From Chitinophagaceae bacterium (GTDB taxonomy: Bacteria; Bacteroidota; Bacteroidia; Chitinophagales; Chitinophagaceae), in the NCBI GenBank assembly GCA_003151295.1, contig PLXD01000515.1, forward strand, positions 2,569 through 13,749: a stretch of 11,181 nucleotides of DNA, given 5' to 3'. The notes under the pieces were generated by a model. That model saw nothing but the letters and a program-made list of their open reading frames with translations, made no database searches and was not told where the DNA came from. Below, piece after piece: positions 1-5,095 of the stretch. Made by a program: the position numbers and the translations under genes. Each line of letters starts with the position of its first letter. Positions within the stretch are counted from its first letter, which is position 1.

Positions 1-31
1 CGTTTCTAATATCCCATTCAGGATAAGTTGT

Positions 32-39
32 TATCTTTA
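32..39 (+). promoter_or_regulatory. Weak Bacteroidota-type -7 element upstream of the bactofilin cluster
   Basis: TATCTTTA matches the Bacteroidota -7 consensus TAnnTTTG in all but the last base and lies 16 bases before the first start codon of the cluster. No convincing TTTG (-33) element stands at the right distance. It could serve the gene cluster at 56-2164, but the evidence is only the near match and the position. Confidence 0.25.
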
Positions 40-55
40 TCGGTAATCAGTCATT

Positions 56-451
56 ATGGCCAAATTCGATGCCAATTCCACGCTTAAGCGTTTGCAGAAC
101 CGCTACCGCCTTGTAGTTATGAATGACGATACCTATGAGGAGGTGGTGACTTTTAAATTATCCCGCCTGAGCGTATATGTATTTCTCAGCACGGTTTTTG
201 TGTTGCTGACAGGGCTCACAGTGGCGCTGATCGTTTTTACGCCTCTTAAGCTTTATATCCCCGGATATGGGGATACGAATAATACCAAGGACTTCCGTGA
301 ACTAAAAATACTCACGGATTCGTTAGAGCAGCAGGTGAGGTATAAGGACCAATATCTGGAGAGCATTAAAAACGTTTTACAGGGAACGACGACGGTGAAA
401 ATGGATACGACGATGCTGAAGATCCCCAAACCCGAGAAAATTAACGATTAA
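56..451 (+). CDS. Bactofilin-linked membrane coiled-coil protein (M23-peptidase N-terminal region without the peptidase domain)
   Basis: A 131-residue protein with a basic cytoplasmic N-terminus (NRYRLVVMNDDTYEE at 15-29), one membrane helix at about 40-61, a short extracytoplasmic segment TPLKLYIPGY (62-71) and a predicted coiled coil at about 79-109. From family knowledge, this arrangement is the N-terminal half of the Bacteroidota M23 (LytM-type) peptidases encoded next to bactofilins. Those proteins then carry a zinc peptidase domain with HxxxD and HxH motifs. Here the protein stops at residue 131 with no such motif, and the bactofilin gene begins 12 bases later, so no room is left for the domain or for a frameshifted remnant. 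It may act as a membrane anchor or adaptor for the bactofilin; that role is inferred. No Shine-Dalgarno sequence is seen, as is usual for the phylum. Confidence 0.75.
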   Translation: MAKFDANSTLKRLQNRYRLVVMNDDTYEEVVTFKLSRLSVYVFLSTVFVLLTGLTVALIVFTPLKLYIPGYGDTNNTKDFRELKILTDSLEQQVRYKDQYLESIKNVLQGTTTVKMDTTMLKIPKPEKIND

Positions 452-463
452 AATCTGATACTT

Positions 464-919
464 ATGTTTAATGGAAAATCCAAATCCGATGCGTTGGGCG
501 AATCACCCGTCAGCGCCAGTGCCAGCCTTATAGGGGCAGGAACTTCTATGAAAGGCGATATTACCAGCAGCGGTGACCTTCGAATCGACGGCGTACTGAC
601 CGGTAATATCCACTGTACGGCCAAAGTCGTTATTGGGGCCAATGGGGTCGTTAACGGCGATATCAATGGTCAGCAAGCCGATATCATGGGCAAAGTCTCC
701 GGTACCATTGAGGTCAAGGACCTTCTTCTGCTCAAAGGCGGCAGTGTCGTAAATGGCAATATAAAAGCCGCCAAATTACAGATAGAGCCTGCTGCGACTT
801 TTAATGGCGAATGCCATATGGCTGTAACGGGCAATAGCGCTCCTGCCAGCAGTAAGGCGGAAGTCAAGGCCGAAAAGATGGAGGTAAAACATGCCGGAAT
901 CGCCCTCTCCGCGGGATAA
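464..919 (+). CDS. Bactofilin (polymer-forming cytoskeletal protein, DUF583)
   Basis: A 151-residue protein whose residues about 22-121 form the bactofilin beta-helix: short repeating strands rich in G, V, I and N (for example GDITSSGDLRIDGVLTGNI and GANGVVNGDINGQQADIMG). The N-terminal tail (1-21) and the Ala/Lys-rich C-terminal tail (122-151) look disordered, as in other family members. Bactofilins polymerise without nucleotide into filaments that scaffold cell-wall enzymes or shape. The gene lies 12 bases after the membrane coiled-coil gene, consistent with a filament/membrane-partner pair. Its 3' end overlaps the atpZ-like gene by 29 bases, and the Shine-Dalgarno site of that gene lies inside this one. 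Confidence 0.92.
   Translation: MFNGKSKSDALGESPVSASASLIGAGTSMKGDITSSGDLRIDGVLTGNIHCTAKVVIGANGVVNGDINGQQADIMGKVSGTIEVKDLLLLKGGSVVNGNIKAAKLQIEPAATFNGECHMAVTGNSAPASSKAEVKAEKMEVKHAGIALSAG
880..885 (+). promoter_or_regulatory. Shine-Dalgarno site for the atpZ-like gene, inside the bactofilin gene
   Basis: GGAGGT lies five bases before the ATG at 891. Strong Shine-Dalgarno sequences are uncommon in this window, so it supports the start at 891 and therefore a genuine 29-base overlap with the bactofilin gene, not a later start. Confidence 0.7.
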
Positions 920-1121
920 TCGCAGGGAAGTTGTAAAATATGCGGGATTGACCACACAGGTGTTCCTGGCGGTGGGATTGTCGCTGTTTGCCGGTATCAA
1001 AGTGGATAAATGGTTAAAAACCTCTTTTCCCATATTTGCCTGGGTATTACCTTTGCTTGTAATTGTGGCTTTAATTGTAAAACTAATCAAAGAAACATCC
1101 GGGCATGGGGATAGACACTAA
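891..1121 (+). CDS. AtpZ/AtpI-family small membrane protein
   Basis: A 76-residue protein with two membrane helices (about 18-37 and 46-66) joined by a short loop with the pattern AGIKVDKWL. This hairpin, the acidic residue after the first helix, and the size fit the AtpZ family (putative F0F1-ATPase-associated Ca2+/Mg2+ transport subunit, PF09527). Such proteins are encoded at the start of atp operons and are thought to assist ATP synthase assembly or magnesium supply. The start is supported by GGAGGT at 880-885. It overlaps the bactofilin gene by 29 bases upstream and the next membrane gene by 17 bases downstream, so the genes are probably co-translated. The core ATP synthase genes are not in the window. 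Confidence 0.8.
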   Translation: MPESPSPRDNRREVVKYAGLTTQVFLAVGLSLFAGIKVDKWLKTSFPIFAWVLPLLVIVALIVKLIKETSGHGDRH

Positions 1122-1533
1122 GTATTCCGCGCAAATCAATAGTTCCCGCAGGTTGTTCCAGCCCATCCTCCTGATTTTTGTCGGGGTCAGCTTGTTTTTA
1201 TTGACCTCTAAGGGTTGGATAGCGCATTGGAAAGTGGATACTACTGTTTTAATGATCGGTAACGGGATCCTCTTCCTGGCAACCGGGATCTCCTTTTATT
1301 TATGCAGCAAAGCCCTGTTTCATCAAAATGTACAGGCATTCCTTCGTAGGGTATACAGCGGAATGTTCCTGAAAATGGGGGTGTGTATAGTATCTGTACT
1401 GGCCTGGTTCTTTATCGATGCCGGCGGGATCGGTAAAGTTCCTGTCCTGAGCTTTTTTGTATTATACTTCCTTTATACCTTTACGGAAGTTGCCCTATTA
1501 ATGCGATTGAGCAAGCAGAAAAAAAATGCCTAA
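1105..1533 (+). CDS. Four-helix membrane protein, AtpI-like position
   Basis: A 142-residue protein with four predicted membrane helices (about 19-36, 45-68, 87-105 and 113-131), a basic loop between helices 2 and 3 (QAFLRRVYSG) and a basic C-terminus. It has the size and topology of ATP synthase subunit I-like proteins and directly follows the AtpZ-like gene, the place where such a protein is usually encoded in Bacteroidota before atpB. The assignment rests on topology and context; no diagnostic motif is seen. It overlaps atpZ by 17 bases and the sprT-like gene by 8 bases. It ends in a lysine-rich stretch encoded by a run of eight A residues that also carries the next start codon. Confidence 0.6.
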   Translation: MGIDTKYSAQINSSRRLFQPILLIFVGVSLFLLTSKGWIAHWKVDTTVLMIGNGILFLATGISFYLCSKALFHQNVQAFLRRVYSGMFLKMGVCIVSVLAWFFIDAGGIGKVPVLSFFVLYFLYTFTEVALLMRLSKQKKNA

Positions 1534-2164
1534 AAAAGAAGCCCCGCTCGAACATCTTCAACGGTTCATTCCTGAGGGAGCCGCTTCCCTTGTCATGGAG
1601 TACCTGCAGCATTACAGGGTACATCTTACGATCACCCGTAAACGAAAAACGGTCCTGGGGGATTACCGCCATGCTACCTCCACGCATAATCACCGCATCA
1701 GCGTCAACGGCAATCTGAATAAGTATTCATTCGTGATCACACTCATCCATGAAATCGCCCATCTGGTGACTTTCATGGAATTTGGCGGCAGGGTACAGTC
1801 CCATGGGAAGGAATGGAAGGGCGTATACCGTAAAATGCTGGAAGATTTTATGCGTCTCCCGATCTTTCCGGAAGATATCCTGGGCGCTTTTCGTCGTACG
1901 CTCCATGACCTTCCTGCCAGCAGTTGTGCGGATGAAGGCCTGATGCGCGTACTCCGGAAATATGACCACAATCCGGAAGGAATGATGCTTGTCGAGCAGA
2001 TCGCCGAAGGGGGGCTTTTCGGGGTTGAAGACGGAAGGGTATTCCGGAAGGGGAAAAAATTACGGAAACGCTATCACTGTATGGAAGTTTCAACAGGGAA
2101 ATTGTACCTTTTCAGTGCTATTTACGAGGTCAGGCAGGCTTCGGAAAAAAAACATTCCTCCTGA
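1526..2164 (+). CDS. SprT-like zinc metalloprotease-fold protein
   Basis: A 212-residue protein with the zinc-binding HExxH motif HEIAH at 75-79 and a third candidate ligand, H93, in SHGKEW. This spacing and the surrounding pattern (HRISVNGNLNKYSFVITLIHEIAHL upstream, GKEWKGVYRKML downstream) are those of the SprT-like family, distantly related to eukaryotic Spartan/SPRTN. The last 40 residues contain the segment KKLRKRYHCMEVSTGKLYLF, which looks like a degenerate C-terminal zinc ribbon with only one cysteine in view. The cellular role of bacterial SprT proteins is unclear. The start overlaps the previous gene by 8 bases. It converges with the acetyltransferase gene, leaving only 15 bases between the two stop codons and no obvious terminator. 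Confidence 0.85.
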   Translation: MPKKEAPLEHLQRFIPEGAASLVMEYLQHYRVHLTITRKRKTVLGDYRHATSTHNHRISVNGNLNKYSFVITLIHEIAHLVTFMEFGGRVQSHGKEWKGVYRKMLEDFMRLPIFPEDILGAFRRTLHDLPASSCADEGLMRVLRKYDHNPEGMMLVEQIAEGGLFGVEDGRVFRKGKKLRKRYHCMEVSTGKLYLFSAIYEVRQASEKKHSS

Positions 2165-2179
2165 TGCAGTCAATTGGCT

Positions 2180-2668
2180 TCACAGGTCCTTCAACATCCA
2201 GATCCCGCAACCGAAATGCCCGGTATTTCCGAGTGGGCCATCAAGATAGCGGAAGCCGAATTTTTCATATACCGACAGTGCTTTTCTCAGTTCCGGCATG
2301 GTCTCCAGGTATACATGCCGGAAACCAGTCTCCCCGGCGAATTGCAAGCATTTTTCAATAAGCCGCCGTCCAAGGCCAGTCCCTCTCGCCTGCGGGTGCA
2401 AATACATTTTTACCAGTTCACAGGTATCTTCCCCAAGCCCTTCAGAGGGGAAAATTCCTCCTCCACCTGCCAGTTCACCGTCTACAAGGGCTATATAGTA
2501 TTTGCTTTTGGGAACCCCGCCGAACAATCCTGATAAATGATCGGTTGTCTCTTCATAATAGACCGTTCCGGGTCTGTTGGCCCCGAATTCAGCGAGGGCG
2601 GACCGTATAATAACGGCCAACCCTTTGTTATCGGTGGGTTGGATAGTCCTGATCGTAAAGCGCTGCAT
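2180..2668 (-). CDS. GNAT-family N-acetyltransferase
   Basis: A 162-residue protein with the standard GNAT fold order. Residues about 84-103 (ELVKMYLHPQARGTGLGRRL) contain the acetyl-CoA pyrophosphate-binding motif A, Q-x-x-G-x-G (QARGTG at 93-98), preceded by the beta-4 strand and followed by helix alpha-3. Motif B follows at about 131-141 (LSVYEKFGFRY). These enzymes move the acetyl group of acetyl-CoA to an amine; the substrate cannot be read from the sequence. Length is normal for a single-domain cytosolic GNAT. A TAnnTTTG match (2673-2680) sits five bases before the start codon, suggesting a very short or absent 5' leader. It faces the sprT-like gene tail to tail. Confidence 0.9.
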   Translation of the reverse strand: MQRFTIRTIQPTDNKGLAVIIRSALAEFGANRPGTVYYEETTDHLSGLFGGVPKSKYYIALVDGELAGGGGIFPSEGLGEDTCELVKMYLHPQARGTGLGRRLIEKCLQFAGETGFRHVYLETMPELRKALSVYEKFGFRYLDGPLGNTGHFGCGIWMLKDL

Positions 2669-2672
2669 GGGA

Positions 2673-2680
2673 CAAAGATA
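2673..2680 (-). promoter_or_regulatory. Bacteroidota -7 promoter element of the acetyltransferase gene
   Basis: On the minus strand the sequence reads TATCTTTG, an exact match to TAnnTTTG, ending four bases before the start codon at 2668. Transcription would start at or next to the ATG, giving an almost leaderless mRNA. No clear TTTG element is seen about 20 bases upstream, so this is tentative. Confidence 0.4.
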
Positions 2681-2703
2681 ATAAAATCTTGAGTTTTGGG
2701 TGG

Positions 2704-2787
2704 TCAGCTCAACAAGGCCATTAAACTATAGAGAACGATTACGGAGAGGATAATGATGCCTATGAAAGGCTTATCGGCATTTTGCAT
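2704..2787 (-). CDS. Possible 27-residue single-helix membrane microprotein
   Basis: A short ORF in the 219-base gap between the NIPSNAP and acetyltransferase genes. It encodes 27 residues: a polar start (MQNADKP) followed by an unbroken hydrophobic stretch (FIGIIILSVIVLYSLMALL), long enough for one membrane helix. An in-frame stop lies 15 bases upstream of the ATG, so it is not part of a longer gene. No Shine-Dalgarno site or good promoter is visible; readthrough from the NIPSNAP gene would be needed, or an unseen promoter. It may be a real small membrane protein or a chance ORF. Nothing else is recognisable in this gap. Confidence 0.35.
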   Translation of the reverse strand: MQNADKPFIGIIILSVIVLYSLMALLS

Positions 2788-2887
2788 AATGGAGGTGTCT
2801 TAAAGGTTTTACACAGGGGGTTGTCACTGTAAGTAACGACCGGCCATCGGAAATAGTATCCGGATCCCATAAAACCTGAAGAAAAAC

Positions 2888-3682
2888 CTACAAATCAGAA
2901 TATTCTGTCGGATGCAGGAAGAAAATATCGGCTTTCGACACATTATTCTGGTATTCTGGTTCAGCTACCAGCTTCTTCCAAAACGGGTCGTCCCCGAAAG
3001 ATTTCCAATGCGAATCACGTGAAGCCATATTATCAAAGCTGGTCATATACATCAGGTTGGGCATGTGGCTGCCGGACAAGACCTCTGCATAAAATACTGC
3101 ATTGAAATCCAGCCGCTTGAATAAACTGACCTCGCCGCCCCTGTTGAACATCTGCACCTTATTGGCATGGAGTTTTTCGGTAGGGCCTTCATAGCTCCTT
3201 AGTTCATAGATCCTTTCCGGGCGGGCGCCAGTCAGGGAAGGGGCCTGGTGAACGGGCATATCGGGAAAAGCTTGCAAGAGGACCGACTCGATCCGGGTAT
3301 AGGGTGGATCGTTATGGGCTGCATCCAGGTAGTCTTTTCCATCGGCTAAATACTGATTGTCTTTTTCCAGGAGCGATGGCAATCTCACAAATTGATCAAG
3401 GGAACGGAAGGGGATCAGTACATAAATGCGGCGGACTGATGCCGTATCATTGCCCAGGGCTTTGAACACGCCCACTTGTGTGACGCCAAGCCTGTGAAGG
3501 GCCGGTAAAAAGGCTGCCTGTAAAAACTTATCTATTCTTTCTTCCTGTTCCCTGGTTTTCAATTGGTAGATCCTGATCGTATAGAATTCTCTTTTGGGAG
3601 GGGCACTGCGCAACGGGGCAGTAATAAAGAAAAAGCAGATGGTCAGAAACGCTAAGATCAATGATTTCTTATGATTAAACAT
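2888..3682 (-). CDS. Exported NIPSNAP-family protein
   Basis: A 264-residue protein with a signal peptide: basic start MFNHKK, hydrophobic core LILAFLTICFFFI, and probable cleavage near residue 27 (RSA). The C-terminal half (about 157-262) is a NIPSNAP domain, recognised from RIYELRSYEGPTEKL, the paired aromatic-rich strands around FYAEVLSGSHMPNLMYM, and the HWKSFGDDPFWKKL helix. Residues about 33-135 begin with FYTIRIYQLKTREQEERI and appear to be a second, more diverged copy, giving a tandem dimeric alpha-beta barrel. The molecular role of bacterial NIPSNAP proteins is not established; the signal peptide places this one in the periplasm or on the surface. A weak -7-like TACATTTA lies just upstream of the start. 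The gene is transcribed away from the his region. Confidence 0.85.
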   Translation of the reverse strand: MFNHKKSLILAFLTICFFFITAPLRSAPPKREFYTIRIYQLKTREQEERIDKFLQAAFLPALHRLGVTQVGVFKALGNDTASVRRIYVLIPFRSLDQFVRLPSLLEKDNQYLADGKDYLDAAHNDPPYTRIESVLLQAFPDMPVHQAPSLTGARPERIYELRSYEGPTEKLHANKVQMFNRGGEVSLFKRLDFNAVFYAEVLSGSHMPNLMYMTSFDNMASRDSHWKSFGDDPFWKKLVAEPEYQNNVSKADIFFLHPTEYSDL

Positions 3683-3787
3683 TGAATAAATGTAAAGAAA
3701 AACGGCATCCCTCTATCATTTTAATAATAATTTCGGTAAAAATAATCCATATGAAGGCATGCGGCGAAGTCCTGGAATGCGCGGCCG

Positions 3788-3957
3788 GAAGCTCTGCAAC
3801 AGGCTTTATTGAATTTCGAGCTGAGGCTTGAAGAGTTTGACCCCCTACAAGCGAAATCGGGCCGGTTCAGAGAACGGGAACGGCTAGGAGCCTCATGATG
3901 AATTCATACCCGTTCAGGGAGGCTCCTGAATGGGTGGATGAAGCGTGAGATCTGCCC
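3788..3957. other. GC-rich multi-hairpin island upstream of the his promoter; possible structured RNA or mobile-element relic
   Basis: The gap 3683-3995 is AT-rich at both ends but GC-rich from about 3755 to 3960. This island can form a series of hairpins. One pairs 3789-3796 with 3800-3806 (one bulge), one pairs 3815-3821 with 3826-3832, and one pairs 3861-3868 with 3872-3884 (bulge 3876-3880). A fourth is a perfect 9-bp stem AGGAGCCTC/GAGGCTCCT (3886-3894/3919-3927). A fifth pairs 3932-3939 with 3950-3957. A 10-bp alternative, CCCGTTCAGG with CCTGAATGGG (3909-3918/3925-3934), excludes the fourth. GAACGGG (3872-3878) can also pair with CCCGTTC (3909-3915), which together with the fourth stem has pseudoknot topology. 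Several pairs are G-U wobbles, which form only in RNA read from this strand. No start-to-stop gene is convincing. The identity is unknown. Confidence 0.4.
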
Positions 3958-3995
3958 GACCATTAAAAGACAAAAAATAGGGTGCGAAACAAATT

Positions 3996-4027
3996 TTTGG
4001 AGATATACCCGTCCTCGATTAATTTTG
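3996..4027 (+). promoter_or_regulatory. Promoter of the histidine operon
   Basis: TTTG at 3996-3999 and TAATTTTG at 4020-4027 match the Bacteroidota -33 (TTTG) and -7 (TAnnTTTG) elements exactly, with 20 bases between them, the expected spacing. Transcription should begin around 4030-4034, only a few bases before the leader-peptide ATG at 4038, so the leader mRNA is nearly leaderless. It is the best promoter match in the window. Confidence 0.75.
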
Positions 4028-4037
4028 GGCCTCCATT

Positions 4038-4088
4038 ATGAATAATAACAGGCATATTTATCACCATTTTTTCTTACCGCAGGGGTAG
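4038..4088 (+). CDS. hisL: Histidine operon leader peptide
   Basis: A 16-residue ORF, MNNNRHIYHHFFLPQG. Three of five consecutive codons are histidine (4053-4055, 4062-4067), followed by two phenylalanine codons. It sits just after the his promoter and just before an intrinsic terminator and hisG, the arrangement of a transcription-attenuation leader peptide. The ribosome is expected to pause at the His codons when charged tRNA-His is scarce. The last codons (CTTACCGCAGG) form the left arm of a hairpin whose right arm includes the stop codon, so coding and RNA-structure roles overlap. The symbol follows enterobacterial usage; the sequence is not homologous to the E. coli peptide. It is too short for routine gene callers. 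Confidence 0.85.
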   Translation: MNNNRHIYHHFFLPQG

Positions 4089-4135
4089 GCCGGTGATGTT
4101 TTGTATGACAAAATAAAACTATTAAAGGGCTTACC
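4073..4135 (+). promoter_or_regulatory. His attenuator: pause hairpin and antiterminator
   Basis: Three pairings are possible. Region 1, CTTACC (4073-4078), pairs with GGTAGG (4084-4089) inside the end of the leader ORF. Region 2, GGTAGGCC (4084-4091), pairs with region 3, GGCTTACC (4128-4135), over eight base pairs with one G-U wobble. Region 3 otherwise pairs with region 4 in the terminator. A ribosome stalled at the His codons (4053-4067) covers region 1, frees region 2 and so favours 2:3 (antitermination). A ribosome that reaches the stop at 4086-4088 masks region 2 and lets the terminator form. The pairings are read directly; the mechanism follows the classical attenuation model. Confidence 0.75.
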
Positions 4136-4157
4136 GCAAGGTAAGCCCTAATTTTTT
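4127..4157 (+). terminator. Rho-independent terminator of the his attenuator
   Basis: A perfect 9-bp stem GGGCTTACC/GGTAAGCCC (4127-4135/4140-4148), extended by one A-T pair, closes a GCAA (GNRA-type) tetraloop and is followed by TAATTTTTT (4149-4157). It lies 38 bases after the leader-peptide stop and 72 bases before hisG. It shares its left arm with the antiterminator, so it is conditional. Confidence 0.9.
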
Positions 4158-4167
4158 GTAAAAAAGG

Positions 4168-4234
4168 CAAACAACTACTAATGAATCGCAAGATTCATCA
4201 GACAATTAAAAAAAAACAAACAACCACTGATGAA
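4168..4234 (+). repeat. Direct repeat carrying a duplicated hisG start region, with a GCAA-loop hairpin between
   Basis: CAAACAACTACTAATGAA (4168-4185) and CAAACAACCACTGATGAA (4217-4234) agree at 16 of 18 positions and are 49 bases apart. Each contains an ATG; the second is the hisG start, while the first opens a 34-codon ORF (4181-4285) in a different frame that overlaps hisG. The first ATG also begins a 7-bp hairpin ATGAATC/GATTCAT with a GCAA loop (4181-4198), the same loop as in the terminator. This could affect hisG initiation or be a chance duplication. Confidence 0.5.
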
Positions 4235-5084
4235 ACTGAAAATTGCTATACAGAAATCGGGTCGATTAAACGAGGATTCAGTTAAACTACTTAAAGACTG
4301 CGGCATCGACCTCAAAAATGGGGTGAACAAGCTCAAAACCGAATCCGATAATTTTCCCATGGAGATCTATTTCCTCCGGGACGACGATATTCCGCAATAC
4401 GTCGAGGATGCGGTGGCGGATATCGGGATAGTTGGAGAGAACGTGCTGCTGGAAAAAAACAAGAAAGCAGATATCGTCGAACAGCTCGGCTTTGGCAAAT
4501 GTCGATTATCGGTGGCGGTAGGCAGGAGCGAGAAATACGAGGGTGTGCAGTTCCTGGAAGGTAAGAAGATCGCAACCACCTATCCTTTGCTGGTGCAACG
4601 TTTCCTGGACATCAATAAGATCAATGCCGAGATCCACGAGATCAGCGGTTCCGTGGAAATAGCGCCGGGCATCGGACTGGCAGATGCCATCGTCGACCTG
4701 GTTAGTAGCGGTTCAACCCTGTTCATGAACGGCCTCAAAGAGGTAGAAACGGTGTTGCAATCCCAGGCCGTGCTTATCAGGAATTCGCAACTTGGCGCCG
4801 GGCAGCAGGAAATTTTGGATAAGTTGCTTTTCCGCATCCGTGCTGTGAAAAAAGCCAGGAACAATAAATACATCCTCCTGAATGCACCCAATGACCAACT
4901 GGAGGAGATCATAAGGCTCCTGCCGGGTATGAAGAGCCCTACCGTTTTGCCGTTGGCCGATCCTGGCTGGAGCAGTGTACATAGTGTATTGAATGAAAAT
5001 GAATTCTGGGATATTATTGAGAAATTAAAATCAGCAGGCGCCCAGGGCATCCTGGTGGTACCGATCGAGAAAATGATAATATAA
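4230..5084 (+). CDS. hisG: ATP phosphoribosyltransferase, long form
   Basis: First enzyme of histidine synthesis: ATP + PRPP gives phosphoribosyl-ATP + PPi. The 284 residues fit the long, self-sufficient form that needs no HisZ. Residues 143-164 match the family signature (E143 ... G149, A151, I154, D156-L157, S160-G161-x-T163-L164), which is the PRPP phosphate-binding loop. Residues about 205-284, ending AGAQGILVVPIEKMII, are the C-terminal regulatory domain that binds histidine for feedback inhibition. The gene is first in the operon, directly behind the attenuator, so it has both transcriptional and allosteric control. The leader just before the ATG is A-rich without a Shine-Dalgarno site. 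The start follows the conserved MKLKIAIQKSGRL opening. hisD begins 11 bases after its stop. Confidence 0.97.
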   Translation: MKLKIAIQKSGRLNEDSVKLLKDCGIDLKNGVNKLKTESDNFPMEIYFLRDDDIPQYVEDAVADIGIVGENVLLEKNKKADIVEQLGFGKCRLSVAVGRSEKYEGVQFLEGKKIATTYPLLVQRFLDINKINAEIHEISGSVEIAPGIGLADAIVDLVSSGSTLFMNGLKEVETVLQSQAVLIRNSQLGAGQQEILDKLLFRIRAVKKARNNKYILLNAPNDQLEEIIRLLPGMKSPTVLPLADPGWSSVHSVLNENEFWDIIEKLKSAGAQGILVVPIEKMII

Positions 5085-5095
5085 TCTGCATTTGT

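Noticed and set aside
3751..3831. A 26-codon ORF with ATG in the GC-rich island
   Set aside because: No ribosome site or promoter; the composition is not convincing, and the overlapping start-less frame looks more protein-like.
3886..3927. Group II intron domain V or a retron msd for the 9-bp inverted repeat
   Set aside because: The stem and loop lengths do not fit the 34-base domain V, and no reverse transcriptase is nearby; kept only as an open possibility for the island.
4028..4034. GGCCTCC as region 1 of the attenuator, pairing with 4084-4091
   Set aside because: It lies at or before the predicted transcription start and pairs only with a bulge; CTTACC at 4073-4078 is better placed.
4181..4285. 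A 34-codon ORF overlapping the hisG start as a second leader peptide
   Set aside because: It lies after the terminator, has a single His codon and runs into hisG out of frame; kept only as part of the repeat observation.
4580..5050. A 156-codon minus-strand frame inside hisG
   Set aside because: Antisense to a gene with an intact family signature; Ser/Cys/Arg-rich, no domain.
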